64,000 nt of DNA, taken from assembly GCF_004353905.1 (NCBI RefSeq), contig NZ_SMOD01000002.1, positions 310,001 through 374,000 of the forward strand. The letters run 5' to 3'. The notes below the pieces were generated by a model. It saw nothing but the letters and a program-made list of their open reading frames with translations, made no database searches and was not told the DNA's origin. The DNA is from Paraburkholderia guartelaensis. Its GTDB lineage: Bacteria > Pseudomonadota > Gammaproteobacteria > Burkholderiales > Burkholderiaceae. Below, piece by piece: positions 27,130-36,221 of this stretch. Within the stretch, counting starts at the first letter, position 1; every line of letters starts with the position of its first letter. Made by a program: the position numbers and the translations under genes.

Positions 27130-27163
27130 AGCCCGCGATGGCGCTTTCGTGCCGTCGCGGGCT
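27130..27163. terminator. Terminator hairpin between the TetR and DUF4148 genes
   Basis: Stem AGCCCGCGA / TCGCGGGCT with an inner GGC/GCC extension. On the minus strand it is followed by GATTTATTT. It can end both convergent transcripts. Confidence 0.65.
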
Positions 27164-27208
27164 AATCATCTTCATGCGGCATGAATCGGCTTCCTGCCGC
27201 CGTCAAAC

Positions 27209-27544
27209 TCAATGTGCGTTATACACCGGCGGCGAATAGCTGCTGACCGCGCCATCGGTACGTGCACCGCTTTCCGACGAGCCGCTAGTGGCCGGACCAT
27301 AGCCGGTTGCCTCCGCAACGGCCCCACCGGTTTGTGCGTTCACTCGTGCCTGGGCTTGTTGCAGATTCGCGGGGTAATACAGGTCGTTCACCGAGGGACG
27401 ATAACCCGCGGCTTCGAGCTGCTTCAGCTGACTACGCACCTGGGCACGCGTCACAGGACCATTGGTGCCTTGCGACTGTGCAAATGAAATGGCCGGCACT
27501 GCAAGCACGGCAGCGATCGCAACGGCCTTGATGAGCGTTCTCAT
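27209..27544 (-). CDS. DUF4148 secreted small protein
   Basis: A 111-residue exported protein with signal peptide (about residues 1-22, cut after SFA) and the DUF4148 features VTRAQVRSQLKQLEAAGY and YYPANLQQAQARV. The rest is Gly/Ser/Ala-rich. Proteins of this family are abundant in Burkholderiales; their role is unknown. The ATG at 27544 is chosen because the signal peptide starts here; the longer opening from 27733 adds 63 unsupported residues. It stands alone and ends at a terminator. Confidence 0.87.
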   Translation of the reverse strand: MRTLIKAVAIAAVLAVPAISFAQSQGTNGPVTRAQVRSQLKQLEAAGYRPSVNDLYYPANLQQAQARVNAQTGGAVAEATGYGPATSGSSESGARTDGAVSSYSPPVYNAH

Positions 27545-27794
27545 GACTAACCTCCAGTAACTTGAAATCGGCGCAGCGGCTTGTCTGCATCCGTTGAGTA
27601 CAAGTCTAGGAACGTTGGCCTTGCGAATAAATGCTGCAAAAGCGAATTTACTATTCTCGCAGCGCAGATAATCGGCTTTCATTGCTCGAATGCATAAGCT
27701 TCTATCCGGATGGAATATGGAACACGTGTGCAACGCACTGTCCCACTCTGATGCATGATAGGAACTCTTCCGAATCTTCGATGAGGGGGCAGCA

Positions 27795-29189
27795 ATGGCG
27801 ACGTGGCAACCGGATCCGACCTTCTACCCGTCTGCGCGCATGGCAAGCGACGCCCCGCCGGAAACACTGGCGTACGTCGCCAGCTTCGACCCCACACGCA
27901 AAGTGCCCGATTCTCTCGACGTGGTCGATCTGGACCCCCGCTCGCCGGAATTCGGGCGCATCGTGCATCGGCTGGCAATGCCCAACGTCGGCGACGAGCT
28001 CCACCATTTCGGCTGGAATGCCTGCAGTTCGTGCCTGTGCCCCAACGCCCCCCACGCGCATACCGAGCGCCGCTATCTCATCGTGCCCGGCCTGCGCTCC
28101 TCGCGCATTCATATTGTCGACACCAGGCCGGACGCGCGCCGCCCGCATATCGCGCGCGTGCACGAGCCCGAGAGCGTCGCGCAGCGCGCGGGCTACACGC
28201 GCCCGCACACCGTGCATTGCGGGCCGGATGGCATTTACGTGACGTCGCTTGCGAACGCACAGGGCGAGGCGCCCGGCGGCGTCTTCCTGATGGACCACGA
28301 GAGTTTCGATATTCTCGGCCAGTGGGAAATCGACCGCGGCCCGCAACAGCTTGCCTACGACGGCTGGTGGCACCTCGGCTACGACACGCTCGTGACAAGC
28401 GAGTGGGGACTGCCCGCGACCTTCGAGAACGGCCTCGTGCCCGAGGTCCTGCTCGGCGGCCAGTATGGCCATCGCCTGCACTTCTGGGATCTGCATACGC
28501 GCCAGCACAAGCAGGTGCTCGACTTCGGCGCGGAAAACCAGCTCGTGTTCGAGCTGCGCCCCGCGCACAACCCCACGCGCCCCTACGGTTTCGTGAACTC
28601 CGTGATCAGCCTGAAAGACCTCTCAGCCTCGATCTGGCAGTGGTATCTCGACGGCGACCAGTGGGCCGCACGCAAGATCATCGAAATTCCGGCCGAGCCG
28701 GCGGATCCCGAGCATCTGCCGCCCATGCTCAAGGGATTTGCAGCGGTGCCGCCGCTCGTCACCGATATCGCGCTCTCGCTCGACGACCGCTTCCTCTACG
28801 CGGCGTGCTGGGGAACGGGCGATTTGCGCCAATACGATGTGTCGGACCCTGAGAATGCGCACCTGACGGGTTGCGTGCGCATCGGCGGCATCGCAGCGCG
28901 CGCGGCGCATCCGTTTGCGCCCGGGCGCGCGCTGAACGGCGGCCCGCAAATGGTCGAAGTGAGCCGCGACGGCCGGCGCGTCTATTTCAGCAACTCGCTT
29001 TATGGCGCGATCGACGGGCAGTTCTATCCCGAAGGCATCGACGGCTGGATGGTGAAGCTGGACGCCGCGCCCGAAGGCGGCCTCGAATTCGACGAGCGCT
29101 TCTTTGTCGAATGGCCGAAGTCGCACCGGCCGCACCAGATCCGGCTCGAAGGCGGCGACTGCTCATCTGATTCGTACTGCTACCCATAA
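27795..29189 (+). CDS. SBP56-family selenium-binding protein / methanethiol oxidase-like
   Basis: A 464-residue beta-propeller protein of the SELENBP1/MtoX family. The family hallmark is GWNACSSCLCP (around residue 75), close to the GWN-CSSC segment of the human protein, and histidines in ELHHFGWN and RPHTVHC are placed as in family metal sites. Members oxidise methanethiol to formaldehyde, sulfide and hydrogen peroxide using copper. No signal peptide is visible, whereas well-studied bacterial MtoX is periplasmic. The ATG follows GAGGGGGCAGCA. A membrane-protein gene follows 14 bp later. The usual SCO1/SenC copper chaperone and MauG-like genes are absent here. Confidence 0.87.
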   Translation: MATWQPDPTFYPSARMASDAPPETLAYVASFDPTRKVPDSLDVVDLDPRSPEFGRIVHRLAMPNVGDELHHFGWNACSSCLCPNAPHAHTERRYLIVPGLRSSRIHIVDTRPDARRPHIARVHEPESVAQRAGYTRPHTVHCGPDGIYVTSLANAQGEAPGGVFLMDHESFDILGQWEIDRGPQQLAYDGWWHLGYDTLVTSEWGLPATFENGLVPEVLLGGQYGHRLHFWDLHTRQHKQVLDFGAENQLVFELRPAHNPTRPYGFVNSVISLKDLSASIWQWYLDGDQWAARKIIEIPAEPADPEHLPPMLKGFAAVPPLVTDIALSLDDRFLYAACWGTGDLRQYDVSDPENAHLTGCVRIGGIAARAAHPFAPGRALNGGPQMVEVSRDGRRVYFSNSLYGAIDGQFYPEGIDGWMVKLDAAPEGGLEFDERFFVEWPKSHRPHQIRLEGGDCSSDSYCYP

Positions 29190-29203
29190 GCGCGGAGCGT
29201 GAT

Positions 29204-29845
29204 ATGGAGGAAGTCTTCGGCGCGCACTGGGGCGCCTGGGCAGCCGTGGTGGGCAGTGGCGTCTTTCACGGCGTGAATCCGGCGATGGGTTGGCTCTTCG
29301 CAACCGCGCTCGGATTGCAGCGTGGAAGCCGCGCGGCGCTGCTGCTCGCGTTGCCGCCCATCGCGCTCGGTCACGCCGCGTCCATTCTGCTGTTCACGAG
29401 TTCCACCGCGGCGCTCGGCGCGCATCTGCCGGGCGCGGCGCTGCACGCGTGCCTGGGCGCGCTGCTGATCGCATGGGCCGCGTGGCAGTACGCGTACGGG
29501 CACCGGCACCGAGTGCGCGTGGGGATGACGGTGGGCTTTGCCGGGCTTGCCGCGTGGTCTGCGTTGATGGCCACGTTGCACGGCGCGGGACTCATGCTGA
29601 TGCCCGCCATGCTGCCGCTGTGCGGTGGGGCGGGCGGCGCAGCGGGCCTTGCGAACCCGCTTGCGCTTTCGTTTGCGTTCACCGCCCTGCATACCGTCAC
29701 GACGCTCGCCACCACGGCCGTCATCGCGCTGCTCGCCTACGAGTATCTCGGTCTTGGCGTGCTGCGGCGAGGCTGGATCAACTTCGACTGGCTCTGGCGC
29801 GGCGCGCTCGTCGCAACCGGTACGTTGATGATCGCGACGGCGTGA
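29204..29845 (+). CDS. Polytopic membrane protein linked to the SBP56 gene
   Basis: A 213-residue protein with about six membrane helices. I do not recognise a named family. Histidines recur in or near helices: GVFHGVNPAMGW, ALGHAASI, TLHGAGLM and ALHTVTT. This resembles, loosely, metal-transporting NiCoT or cytochrome-biogenesis membrane proteins, but the match is only by eye. It begins 14 bp after the SBP56 stop with GGAGCGTGAT ahead of the ATG, so it is in the same operon. A role in supplying metal to the SBP56 protein is a reasonable inference. The convergent SDR ends 9 bp away. Confidence 0.8.
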   Translation: MEEVFGAHWGAWAAVVGSGVFHGVNPAMGWLFATALGLQRGSRAALLLALPPIALGHAASILLFTSSTAALGAHLPGAALHACLGALLIAWAAWQYAYGHRHRVRVGMTVGFAGLAAWSALMATLHGAGLMLMPAMLPLCGGAGGAAGLANPLALSFAFTALHTVTTLATTAVIALLAYEYLGLGVLRRGWINFDWLWRGALVATGTLMIATA

Positions 29846-29854
29846 GCCGCCGGG

Positions 29855-30715
29855 TCAACTCCCCGCCGGATAGTCCGTGCCGAGGCTCAACTCGCGCCAC
29901 GCTTCGATATCGGCAAGCGCCGCGCGCAAGCGGTTCGCCACCGCATCCACGCCGAATGCGCCCAGCACGAGATGCCGCGGCGGTTTTTCTGTTTCGGTGA
30001 TACGTATCATCGCCTGCGCCGCGCGCACGGGATCGCCCGGCTGATGCCCGCTGCCTTGCGCCGTGCGCTGCATGCGCGCGCCCGCCGTTTCGGCATAGTC
30101 ATCGATACGGTTCGCCGTCTGCACGAGCGATCGGCCTGCCCAGTCCGTGCGAAACGGCCCCGGCTCCACGCAGGTCACCTTGATGCCGAGCGGGCCGACT
30201 TCCGCCAGCAGCGAATCGGAGAACCCCTCCACGGCGTGTTTCGAAGCCGCGTAGTAGCCAGAACCCGGAAAACCCGCGAGCCCCGCCACCGACGTAATAT
30301 TGATGACGTGGCCCTTGCGGCGCGCGCGCATGCCCGGCAGCGCCGCGCGCGTGAGCGCGAACAGGCCGAATGTGTTGGCATCGAACTGCGCGCGGATCTC
30401 GCGCTCCTCGCCCTCCTCGATCGAACTCTGATAGCCGTAGCCCGCGTTGTTGACGAGCACGTCGATCGCGCCGAACTGCTTTTGCGCGGCCGCGACGGCG
30501 GCGTCGATTTGCGCGGCGTCGGTCACGTCGAGCGAGACGGGCAGCAGGCGATCGCCGGCCTCGGGCGCGAGATCGTCGAGTGATGCCTTGTTGCGCGCGG
30601 TCGCGACACAGCGCCAGCCGCGCGCGAGCACCGCACGGGCAAGCTCGCGGCCAAAGCCGGTCGAACAGCCGGTCACGAACCAGACCGGCGACGCATTCGG
30701 GGAATCAACGGACAT
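29855..30715 (-). CDS. Short-chain dehydrogenase/reductase
   Basis: A 286-residue classical SDR with cofactor motif TGCSTGFG (about residues 15-22), LVNNAGYGYQ, and catalytic YYAASKHAVEGFS. The segment after the active site (VTCVEPGPFRTDWAG) is typical of a subgroup annotated simply as SDR oxidoreductase in Burkholderiales. The substrate is not visible. It is divergent from the nitroreductase gene across 271 bp in which I see no clear operator. The ATG is followed by a Ser/Asn-rich leader of about 10 residues before the Rossmann fold. Confidence 0.88.
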   Translation of the reverse strand: MSVDSPNASPVWFVTGCSTGFGRELARAVLARGWRCVATARNKASLDDLAPEAGDRLLPVSLDVTDAAQIDAAVAAAQKQFGAIDVLVNNAGYGYQSSIEEGEEREIRAQFDANTFGLFALTRAALPGMRARRKGHVINITSVAGLAGFPGSGYYAASKHAVEGFSDSLLAEVGPLGIKVTCVEPGPFRTDWAGRSLVQTANRIDDYAETAGARMQRTAQGSGHQPGDPVRAAQAMIRITETEKPPRHLVLGAFGVDAVANRLRAALADIEAWRELSLGTDYPAGS

Positions 30716-30986
30716 GGGAAGGCCTCCCGGAAGAAGGGGCAGACGAGGCTGCCGAAGACAGGGGAAAGCGGAAGATGGCGCCGCGGCGCGAAGCAGGTCA
30801 CTTTCGAACGCATGCGCAGCCTCTGATGATACCGGTCACGCAAGAACTCTGCTGGCGCGCTCGTGGGTCCGTGGGCCCGCGCCGATGAACGCCTGCGCCG
30901 ATCGCCCGTCCCATGTACCATACGGCGCCTGGTGCCCCGAATATCAGCGCCACGAATCAACTTTCATTTGCCGGAGAAGAAACCCG

Positions 30987-31844
30987 ATGTCCACCGTCAC
31001 CACGCCCGCACGACCCGCTGCCGATTTCGCCGATGCCGTGCGCGCCCTCGAAGCGCGCTATGGCACGCCGTGGTCCGCGCCGCTGCCGGCCTGGAACGAT
31101 ACGCTCGACACGCTGCTCGCGCACCGCTCGGTGCGCAACTACGCGGACCGCCCGCTGCCCGACGGCACGCTCGAAACGCTGATCGCGGCGGCGCAATCGG
31201 CCTCGACCTCGTCGAACCTGCAAACGTGGAGCGTGGTCGCCATCGAAAGCCCCGAGCGCAAAGCGCGCCTCGCCGAGCTAGCGGGCGGCCAGTCGCACGT
31301 TCGCGCAGCGCCGCTCTTTCTCGTGTGGCTCGCGGACCTCTCACGCCTCGAAGCGGCCGGCGAGCGTACCGGGGCGAGCGTCGAAGGTCTGCACTACATG
31401 GAGACGCTGGTCGTCGGCATGATCGACGCGGCGCTCGCCGCGCAAAACGCCGTGGTCGCGCTCGAATCGCTCGGCATAAGCGCCGTGTATATCGGCGGCA
31501 TCCGCAATCAGCCTGAGCAGGTGGCCGCGGAACTGGGTCTGCCGCCGCGCGTGCTCCCCGTATTCGGCATGTGCGTGGGCTATCCCGACGAAACACGCCC
31601 CGCGGATGTGAAGCCGCGCTTGCCGCAGGAGGTGGTGCTCCATCGCGAGCAATACGATGCGCCTTCGCAAGCGGCCGCAATTGCCCAGTACGACGAAGTC
31701 ATGGGCGGCTTCCAGACTGCCCAGGGATTGAGCGCGGCGGGCTGGACGGTGCGCTCGCTCGCGCGCTGGCGCAGCCGCGAGTCGCTGCACGGCCGCGACC
31801 GCTTGCGCGATGCACTCAACGCGCTCGGCTTCGAGCTGCGCTGA
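30987..31844 (+). CDS. NfsA-like FMN nitroreductase / NADPH oxidoreductase
   Basis: A 285-residue flavin reductase. The FMN-binding opening is LLAHRSVRNYADRPLP (about residues 44-58), then AAQSASTSSNLQTW and VYIGGIRNQPEQV, matching the NfsA/FRP group. It reduces nitroaromatics or quinones with NADPH in the cytoplasm. The first 40 residues are longer than in E. coli NfsA. The ATG at 30987 has GGAGAAG 7 nt upstream and gives the domain in full; a longer opening reaching back to 30447 runs through the divergent SDR gene and was discarded. The panE-like gene follows after 65 bp on the same strand. Confidence 0.9.
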   Translation: MSTVTTPARPAADFADAVRALEARYGTPWSAPLPAWNDTLDTLLAHRSVRNYADRPLPDGTLETLIAAAQSASTSSNLQTWSVVAIESPERKARLAELAGGQSHVRAAPLFLVWLADLSRLEAAGERTGASVEGLHYMETLVVGMIDAALAAQNAVVALESLGISAVYIGGIRNQPEQVAAELGLPPRVLPVFGMCVGYPDETRPADVKPRLPQEVVLHREQYDAPSQAAAIAQYDEVMGGFQTAQGLSAAGWTVRSLARWRSRESLHGRDRLRDALNALGFELR

Positions 31845-31909
31845 ACGCACCGGCACGCCGCGGAACATTTCAGGCAACGAAGCACGCACGCCACACAGGA
31901 GAAACGCAA

Positions 31910-32821
31910 ATGAAAGTCGCCGTCATGGGCGCAGGCGCAGTAGGCTGCTTTTACGGCGGCATGCTCGCTCGCGCGGGACACGATGTGGTCTTGATCGGCC
32001 GGCCCCAGCATGTCGAGGCCATTACGCGCGACGGGCTGCGCCTCGAAGCGCAGCAGTTCGACGAGCGCATCGGCGCGCCGCACCTCACGGCCAGCACCGA
32101 AGCCGCCGCCGTGGCGGGAGCGGACCTCGTGCTGTTCTGCGTGAAGTCGACCGATACCGAAAACGCGGGCGCCGCGATCAAACCGCATCTAGGCGCCGAC
32201 ACGCTCGTGCTCACGCTGCAGAACGGCGCGGATAACGCTGAGCGTCTGCGCACGGTGATCCCGCAGGACGTGGCGGCGGCCGTCGTCTATGTCGCCACGG
32301 AGATGGCGGGGCCCGGCCACGTACGCCATCACGGCCGAGGCGAGCTGGTGATCGAGCCTTCGCGCACGAGCGACGCCGTTGCGCGCACGCTCATCGACGC
32401 GGGCGTGCCCACGGAAATCTCGCCCAATGTGCGCGGCGCGCTCTGGGCGAAGCTGATCGTGAACTGCGCGTACAACGCGCTCTCGGCGATCACGCAATTG
32501 CCTTATGGGCGTCTCGTGAAGGGTGCGGGCGTGAGCGACACGATGCGCGACATCGTGGGCGAATGTATCGCCGTCGCGCAGGCAGACGGCGTGACGCTGC
32601 CGCCGGACATGGACAGCGCCGTGACACGCATCGCGCAGACGATGCCGGGCCAATACTCGTCCACGGCGCAAGATCTCGCGCGCGGCAAGCTCAGCGAGAT
32701 CGATCACCTCAATGGCTATGTCGTGCAACGCGGCGCAGCGCTTGGCGTGCCCACGCCTGCGAATCGCATGCTGCAAACGCTCGTGCGGCTCATCGAGGAC
32801 AAGGCGCGCTCGGCGATCTAG
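31910..32821 (+). CDS. panE: 2-dehydropantoate 2-reductase family protein (PanE/ApbA)
   Basis: A ketopantoate reductase-type enzyme of 303 residues that would make pantoate with NADPH for coenzyme A synthesis. The nucleotide motif is GAGAVGCFYGG (residues about 7-17). The catalytic lysine lies in ALWAKLIVNCAYNALSAI and the substrate-binding end in STAQDLARGKLSEIDHLNG. AGGAGA stands about 9 nt before the ATG. Many Burkholderiales genomes hold several paralogues acting on other 2-oxo acids, so a role other than CoA biosynthesis is possible. The convergent thioesterase ends 20 bp downstream. Confidence 0.88.
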   Translation: MKVAVMGAGAVGCFYGGMLARAGHDVVLIGRPQHVEAITRDGLRLEAQQFDERIGAPHLTASTEAAAVAGADLVLFCVKSTDTENAGAAIKPHLGADTLVLTLQNGADNAERLRTVIPQDVAAAVVYVATEMAGPGHVRHHGRGELVIEPSRTSDAVARTLIDAGVPTEISPNVRGALWAKLIVNCAYNALSAITQLPYGRLVKGAGVSDTMRDIVGECIAVAQADGVTLPPDMDSAVTRIAQTMPGQYSSTAQDLARGKLSEIDHLNGYVVQRGAALGVPTPANRMLQTLVRLIEDKARSAI

Positions 32822-32841
32822 TTCGCTCCGGTCTCATTGAG

Positions 32842-33291
32842 TCAGCGGTCGAACACGAGCAAGGTGGAGGTGGCGGACGCGTAGAGCTTGCCCTGCGCAT
32901 CCGTGATGCTGGCCTCAGTGAAGGCCGCGCGGCGGCCGATACTGAGCACGCGCCCTTCTGCGCGCACGGTGCCGGTGTCGGCGGTCATGGGCCGGTGGTA
33001 CGCGACCTTCAGCTCCAGCGTGGTGTAGCCCTGAGTCGCGCTGAGGCGCGAATGCGCCGCGCACCCGCACGCGGAATCGAGCAGCGTGGCCGCGTAACCG
33101 CCGTGCACCGTGCCGATGGGGTTGTACACGTGCAGACCGGGCGTGCCTTCGAACACGACGCGGCCCTCCTCGACTTCGACCAGCCTGAAGCCAAGCGTTT
33201 CGCCAATGGCCGGGCCGCGGCTTCCATGCAGCAAGTGCTGCAACTGTTCGACGCCGGTCAGGCCGGCGGGCATTTCAGCAACGAGGTTCAT
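32842..33291 (-). CDS. PaaI-family hotdog thioesterase next to the box operon
   Basis: A 149-residue hotdog thioesterase with the family core VHGGYAATLLDSACGCA (about residue 62) and LKVAYHRPMTADTG. It lies on the same strand as boxC-boxB-boxA, 151 bp after the boxA stop, and may be transcribed with them. A thioesterase here could rescue CoA trapped as dead-end benzoyl-CoA derivatives, as PaaI does in phenylacetate catabolism; this is inference from position. No terminator was seen between boxA and this gene. Confidence 0.85.
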   Translation of the reverse strand: MNLVAEMPAGLTGVEQLQHLLHGSRGPAIGETLGFRLVEVEEGRVVFEGTPGLHVYNPIGTVHGGYAATLLDSACGCAAHSRLSATQGYTTLELKVAYHRPMTADTGTVRAEGRVLSIGRRAAFTEASITDAQGKLYASATSTLLVFDR

Positions 33292-33442
33292 CGAGGCGAT
33301 CTCCGTCTGCGGCGCGCGTCTGTTCGCGACTGTGCACGCCTGTGCGATGCGCCATCGTAACCCTTTTCGAACGATCGTGCTTAAATTATCGCGAGCCTTT
33401 CACCTGTTTCGATTCAGGCCTCGCTTCACTGCGCCGGACGTT

Positions 33443-34702
33443 TCAATACGTCTCGAGATGCAGACGCCCTTCCCGCTTGAGTCGATCCCATAACGCCTCC
33501 CAAGCCATGCCGTGCTTTTCGGCGATCTCCTGGAGCGCCTGCAGCACGCCGTCTTCCATGCCCTTCAAGCCGCAGACATAGACATGCGTGTTGCCGTCCT
33601 TGAGCAGTTGCGCGACTTCCACGGCGCGCTCGCGCATGGCGTCCCGCACATAGCGCCGCGGCTGGCCCGGCGTGCGTGAGAAGGCGAGGTTCGTGTCGAT
33701 GAAATCTTTCGGCAGATTCATCAGCGGTCCGAAATAAGGCAATTCCTGCTGCGTGCGTGCGCCGAAGAAGAGCATGAGCTTGCCGGTCGCGCCCTTGAGC
33801 CTGCGGCGGCGGCGATACTCGGTCATCGCACGCATGGGCGCGGAACCGGTGCCCGTGCAGATCATCAGCAGATGCGAATTCGGATGGTTCGGCATGAGGA
33901 AGGTATTGCCGAACGGCCCGATTACGGTCACCACGTCGCCCTTCTTCAGATCGCAGAGATAGTTCGAGCACACGCCATCGGTTGCGTTGCCGCTGTGATC
34001 GCGCGTCACGCGCTTCACCGTGAGCGAAACGTTGTTGTAGCCGGGGCGCTCGCCGTCGCGCGGGCTCGCAATCGAATACTGGCGCGCATGATGGGCCCGG
34101 CCTTCCGGGGTCGCGCCCGGAGGCAGGATGCCGATGGACTGGCCTTCCAGCACCGGGAACGGCATGGCGCCGAAGTCGAGCACGATGTGATGAATGTCGC
34201 TTTCGGTGGCGTCGTCGGTGAGGCGATAGTTGCCGACCACGGTCGCCGTAGTCGGCGCCTTGTGCGTGTAGAGCTGGACATAGGGACGCGCCGCCGACCA
34301 CGGCGGCACGGTCGAGCCGCGCACCATGTCGGAGCCGCCGACAGGCGCATCGGCGGCATTCGGTGCCGCTTGCGCAACGCTCGCCCCATCGCTCAATTCC
34401 TGCGCAACGACTGGCGCCCCCACCGATGGATTCTGCGCGGGCAGTTCGTCCCACGTGTACTGCTCGTCAGTGCTGTATGCCTCGTCCTTGAGCACGTTGC
34501 GCCAGTTGTCGATCGCGCCGGTCGGGCACGGCGGCACACACGCCATACAGGCGTTGCAGACGTCGGCCTTCACCACATAGTTGGTGCCGTCGTGCGTGAT
34601 CGCGTCAACAGGGCACGTTTCCTCGCACGTATTGCAGCGTATGCAGATTTCAGGATCGATCAGGTGTTGCCTGAGAATTTCCACGGGTAGCGGACCGTTC
34701 AT
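33443..34702 (-). CDS. boxA: Benzoyl-CoA 2,3-epoxidase, reductase component BoxA
   Basis: Electron-transfer subunit that passes electrons from NADPH to the BoxB epoxidase. The 419 residues start with two [4Fe-4S] ferredoxin motifs (C20, C23, C26, C30 in [11 protein letters not shown], and C49, C52, C55, C59 in [11 protein letters not shown]). A variable linker follows, then an FNR-like FAD/NADPH domain with [21 protein letters not shown] and [13 protein letters not shown], ending in the conserved C-terminal aromatic LETY. The length and order match BoxA of Azoarcus. GGGAGA precedes the ATG. It is the last of boxC-boxB-boxA, 52 bp after boxB. Confidence 0.96.
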   Translation of the reverse strand: MNGPLPVEILRQHLIDPEICIRCNTCEETCPVDAITHDGTNYVVKADVCNACMACVPPCPTGAIDNWRNVLKDEAYSTDEQYTWDELPAQNPSVGAPVVAQELSDGASVAQAAPNAADAPVGGSDMVRGSTVPPWSAARPYVQLYTHKAPTTATVVGNYRLTDDATESDIHHIVLDFGAMPFPVLEGQSIGILPPGATPEGRAHHARQYSIASPRDGERPGYNNVSLTVKRVTRDHSGNATDGVCSNYLCDLKKGDVVTVIGPFGNTFLMPNHPNSHLLMICTGTGSAPMRAMTEYRRRRRLKGATGKLMLFFGARTQQELPYFGPLMNLPKDFIDTNLAFSRTPGQPRRYVRDAMRERAVEVAQLLKDGNTHVYVCGLKGMEDGVLQALQEIAEKHGMAWEALWDRLKREGRLHLETY

Positions 34703-34754
34703 GATTGTCTCCCACCGCGGCGCGCGAACGCGTGGCTGCGCGCCGCCGCTCCCC

Positions 34755-36182
34755 TCAGTTAAAGCGCACGTATTCGAAATCGATGGGCTGCCGATTGATG
34801 CCCATGGCCGGCGGCGCGATCCAGTTGGCGAACTTGCCCGGCTCGATCACGCGGCCCATGAGCGAGGCCACGTAGGCGCGGTCTTCCGCGGTGGGCAGCC
34901 ATTTCGCTTCGTTCGCAGCCCATTCGGTCTCGCCGATCACGCGGCCGTCCGGCGACACGCGCACGCCCGCGAACGTGCCGATCTGGCGGTTGAAGGCCTT
35001 GTGCGGCACGGTGAGGCGAGCATCGATGCCCGCCTTTTCCAGCACCTTGTTCCAGCGGTTCACGCCCGCAATCGAGTCCTTGATGTAGTCGTCGCGCAGC
35101 ACTTCGTTCATGGCGTTGAGCATCGGCACTTCGCGCTCCACGAGCTTGCCGTCCTGCACGTCGAGCAAACGGTATTGCTGGCCTTCGAGCTGGTGGTCGT
35201 CGTCGCGTTTGGTCTCTTCGTAGCGGCCCTTCAGGCCCGAGCTGTAGAAGGTCGCGGCATTCGACGAGTGATCGGCGCCGAACAGGTCGATCGTCACCGA
35301 GTAGTGGAAGTTCAGGTAACGCTGGATCGTTTCGAGGTCGATCACGCCCGCGGCGCGCAAGCGGTTCACGTCGTCGGTCTTCAGCTCGTTCATGACCTGC
35401 GCGGTGCGTTGCACGACGCGCGAGATGCCCGACTCGCCGACGAACATGTGATGCGCCTCTTCGGTCAGCATGAATTTCGTCGTACGCGCGAGCGGGTCGA
35501 AGCCAGATTCGGACAGCGCCGAAAGCTGGAACTTGCCGTCGCGGTCGGTGAAGTACGTGAACATGAAAAACGCGAGCCAGTCGGGTGTCTTCTCGTTGAA
35601 CGCGCCGAGAATGCGCGGGTTGTCGTCGTCGCCCGAGCGGCGCCCCAGCAATGCTTCGGCTTCCTCACGGCCATCGCGACCGAAGTAGCGATGCAGCAGA
35701 TACACCATCGCCCATAGGTGCCGACCTTCCTCCACATTCACCTGGAACAGGTTGCGCAGGTCGTACATGGAGGGCGCGGTGAGGCCGAGATGGCGCTGCT
35801 GCTCGACCGAGGCGGGCTCCGTGTCGCCCTGCGTGACGATGATGCGGCGCAGGTTCGCGCGGTGTTCGCCCGGCACGTCCTGCCACGCGGCCTCGCCCTT
35901 GTGCGCGCCGAAATGGATCTTGCGATCCGCGTCGCCCGGCGTGAGGAAGATGCCCCAGCGATAGTCAGGCATCTTCACGTGATCGAAGTGCGCCCAGCCG
36001 CCCGCGTCGACGCTCACCGCCGTGCGCAGATAGACGTCGTAGCCGTGCGAACCGTCGGGGCCCATGTCGCCCCACCACGAGAGGAAGTTCGGCTGCCACT
36101 GTTCGAGCGCGCGCTGCAGCGCGCGGTCGTCGGCGAGGTTGACGTTGTTCGGGATCTTTTCGCTGTAGTTGATCGTGGACAT
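34755..36182 (-). CDS. boxB: Benzoyl-CoA 2,3-epoxidase, di-iron oxygenase BoxB
   Basis: Catalytic subunit that epoxidises the ring of benzoyl-CoA with O2, the committed step of the aerobic hybrid pathway. The 475 residues include two di-iron ligand motifs, EEGRH (E152, H155) and EEAHH (E242, H245), with E122 and D213 at the spacing of the remaining family ligands, all offset by +2 from what I recall for the Azoarcus enzyme. The ATG at 36182 gives the family N-terminus [14 protein letters not shown]; the opening at 36200 adds six residues. It lies 39 bp after boxC. Confidence 0.96.
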   Translation of the reverse strand: MSTINYSEKIPNNVNLADDRALQRALEQWQPNFLSWWGDMGPDGSHGYDVYLRTAVSVDAGGWAHFDHVKMPDYRWGIFLTPGDADRKIHFGAHKGEAAWQDVPGEHRANLRRIIVTQGDTEPASVEQQRHLGLTAPSMYDLRNLFQVNVEEGRHLWAMVYLLHRYFGRDGREEAEALLGRRSGDDDNPRILGAFNEKTPDWLAFFMFTYFTDRDGKFQLSALSESGFDPLARTTKFMLTEEAHHMFVGESGISRVVQRTAQVMNELKTDDVNRLRAAGVIDLETIQRYLNFHYSVTIDLFGADHSSNAATFYSSGLKGRYEETKRDDDHQLEGQQYRLLDVQDGKLVEREVPMLNAMNEVLRDDYIKDSIAGVNRWNKVLEKAGIDARLTVPHKAFNRQIGTFAGVRVSPDGRVIGETEWAANEAKWLPTAEDRAYVASLMGRVIEPGKFANWIAPPAMGINRQPIDFEYVRFN

Positions 36183-36221
36183 TGCGGTTCCTTGTGGCAA
36201 ACGCCTTGGCGGATACAGCTA

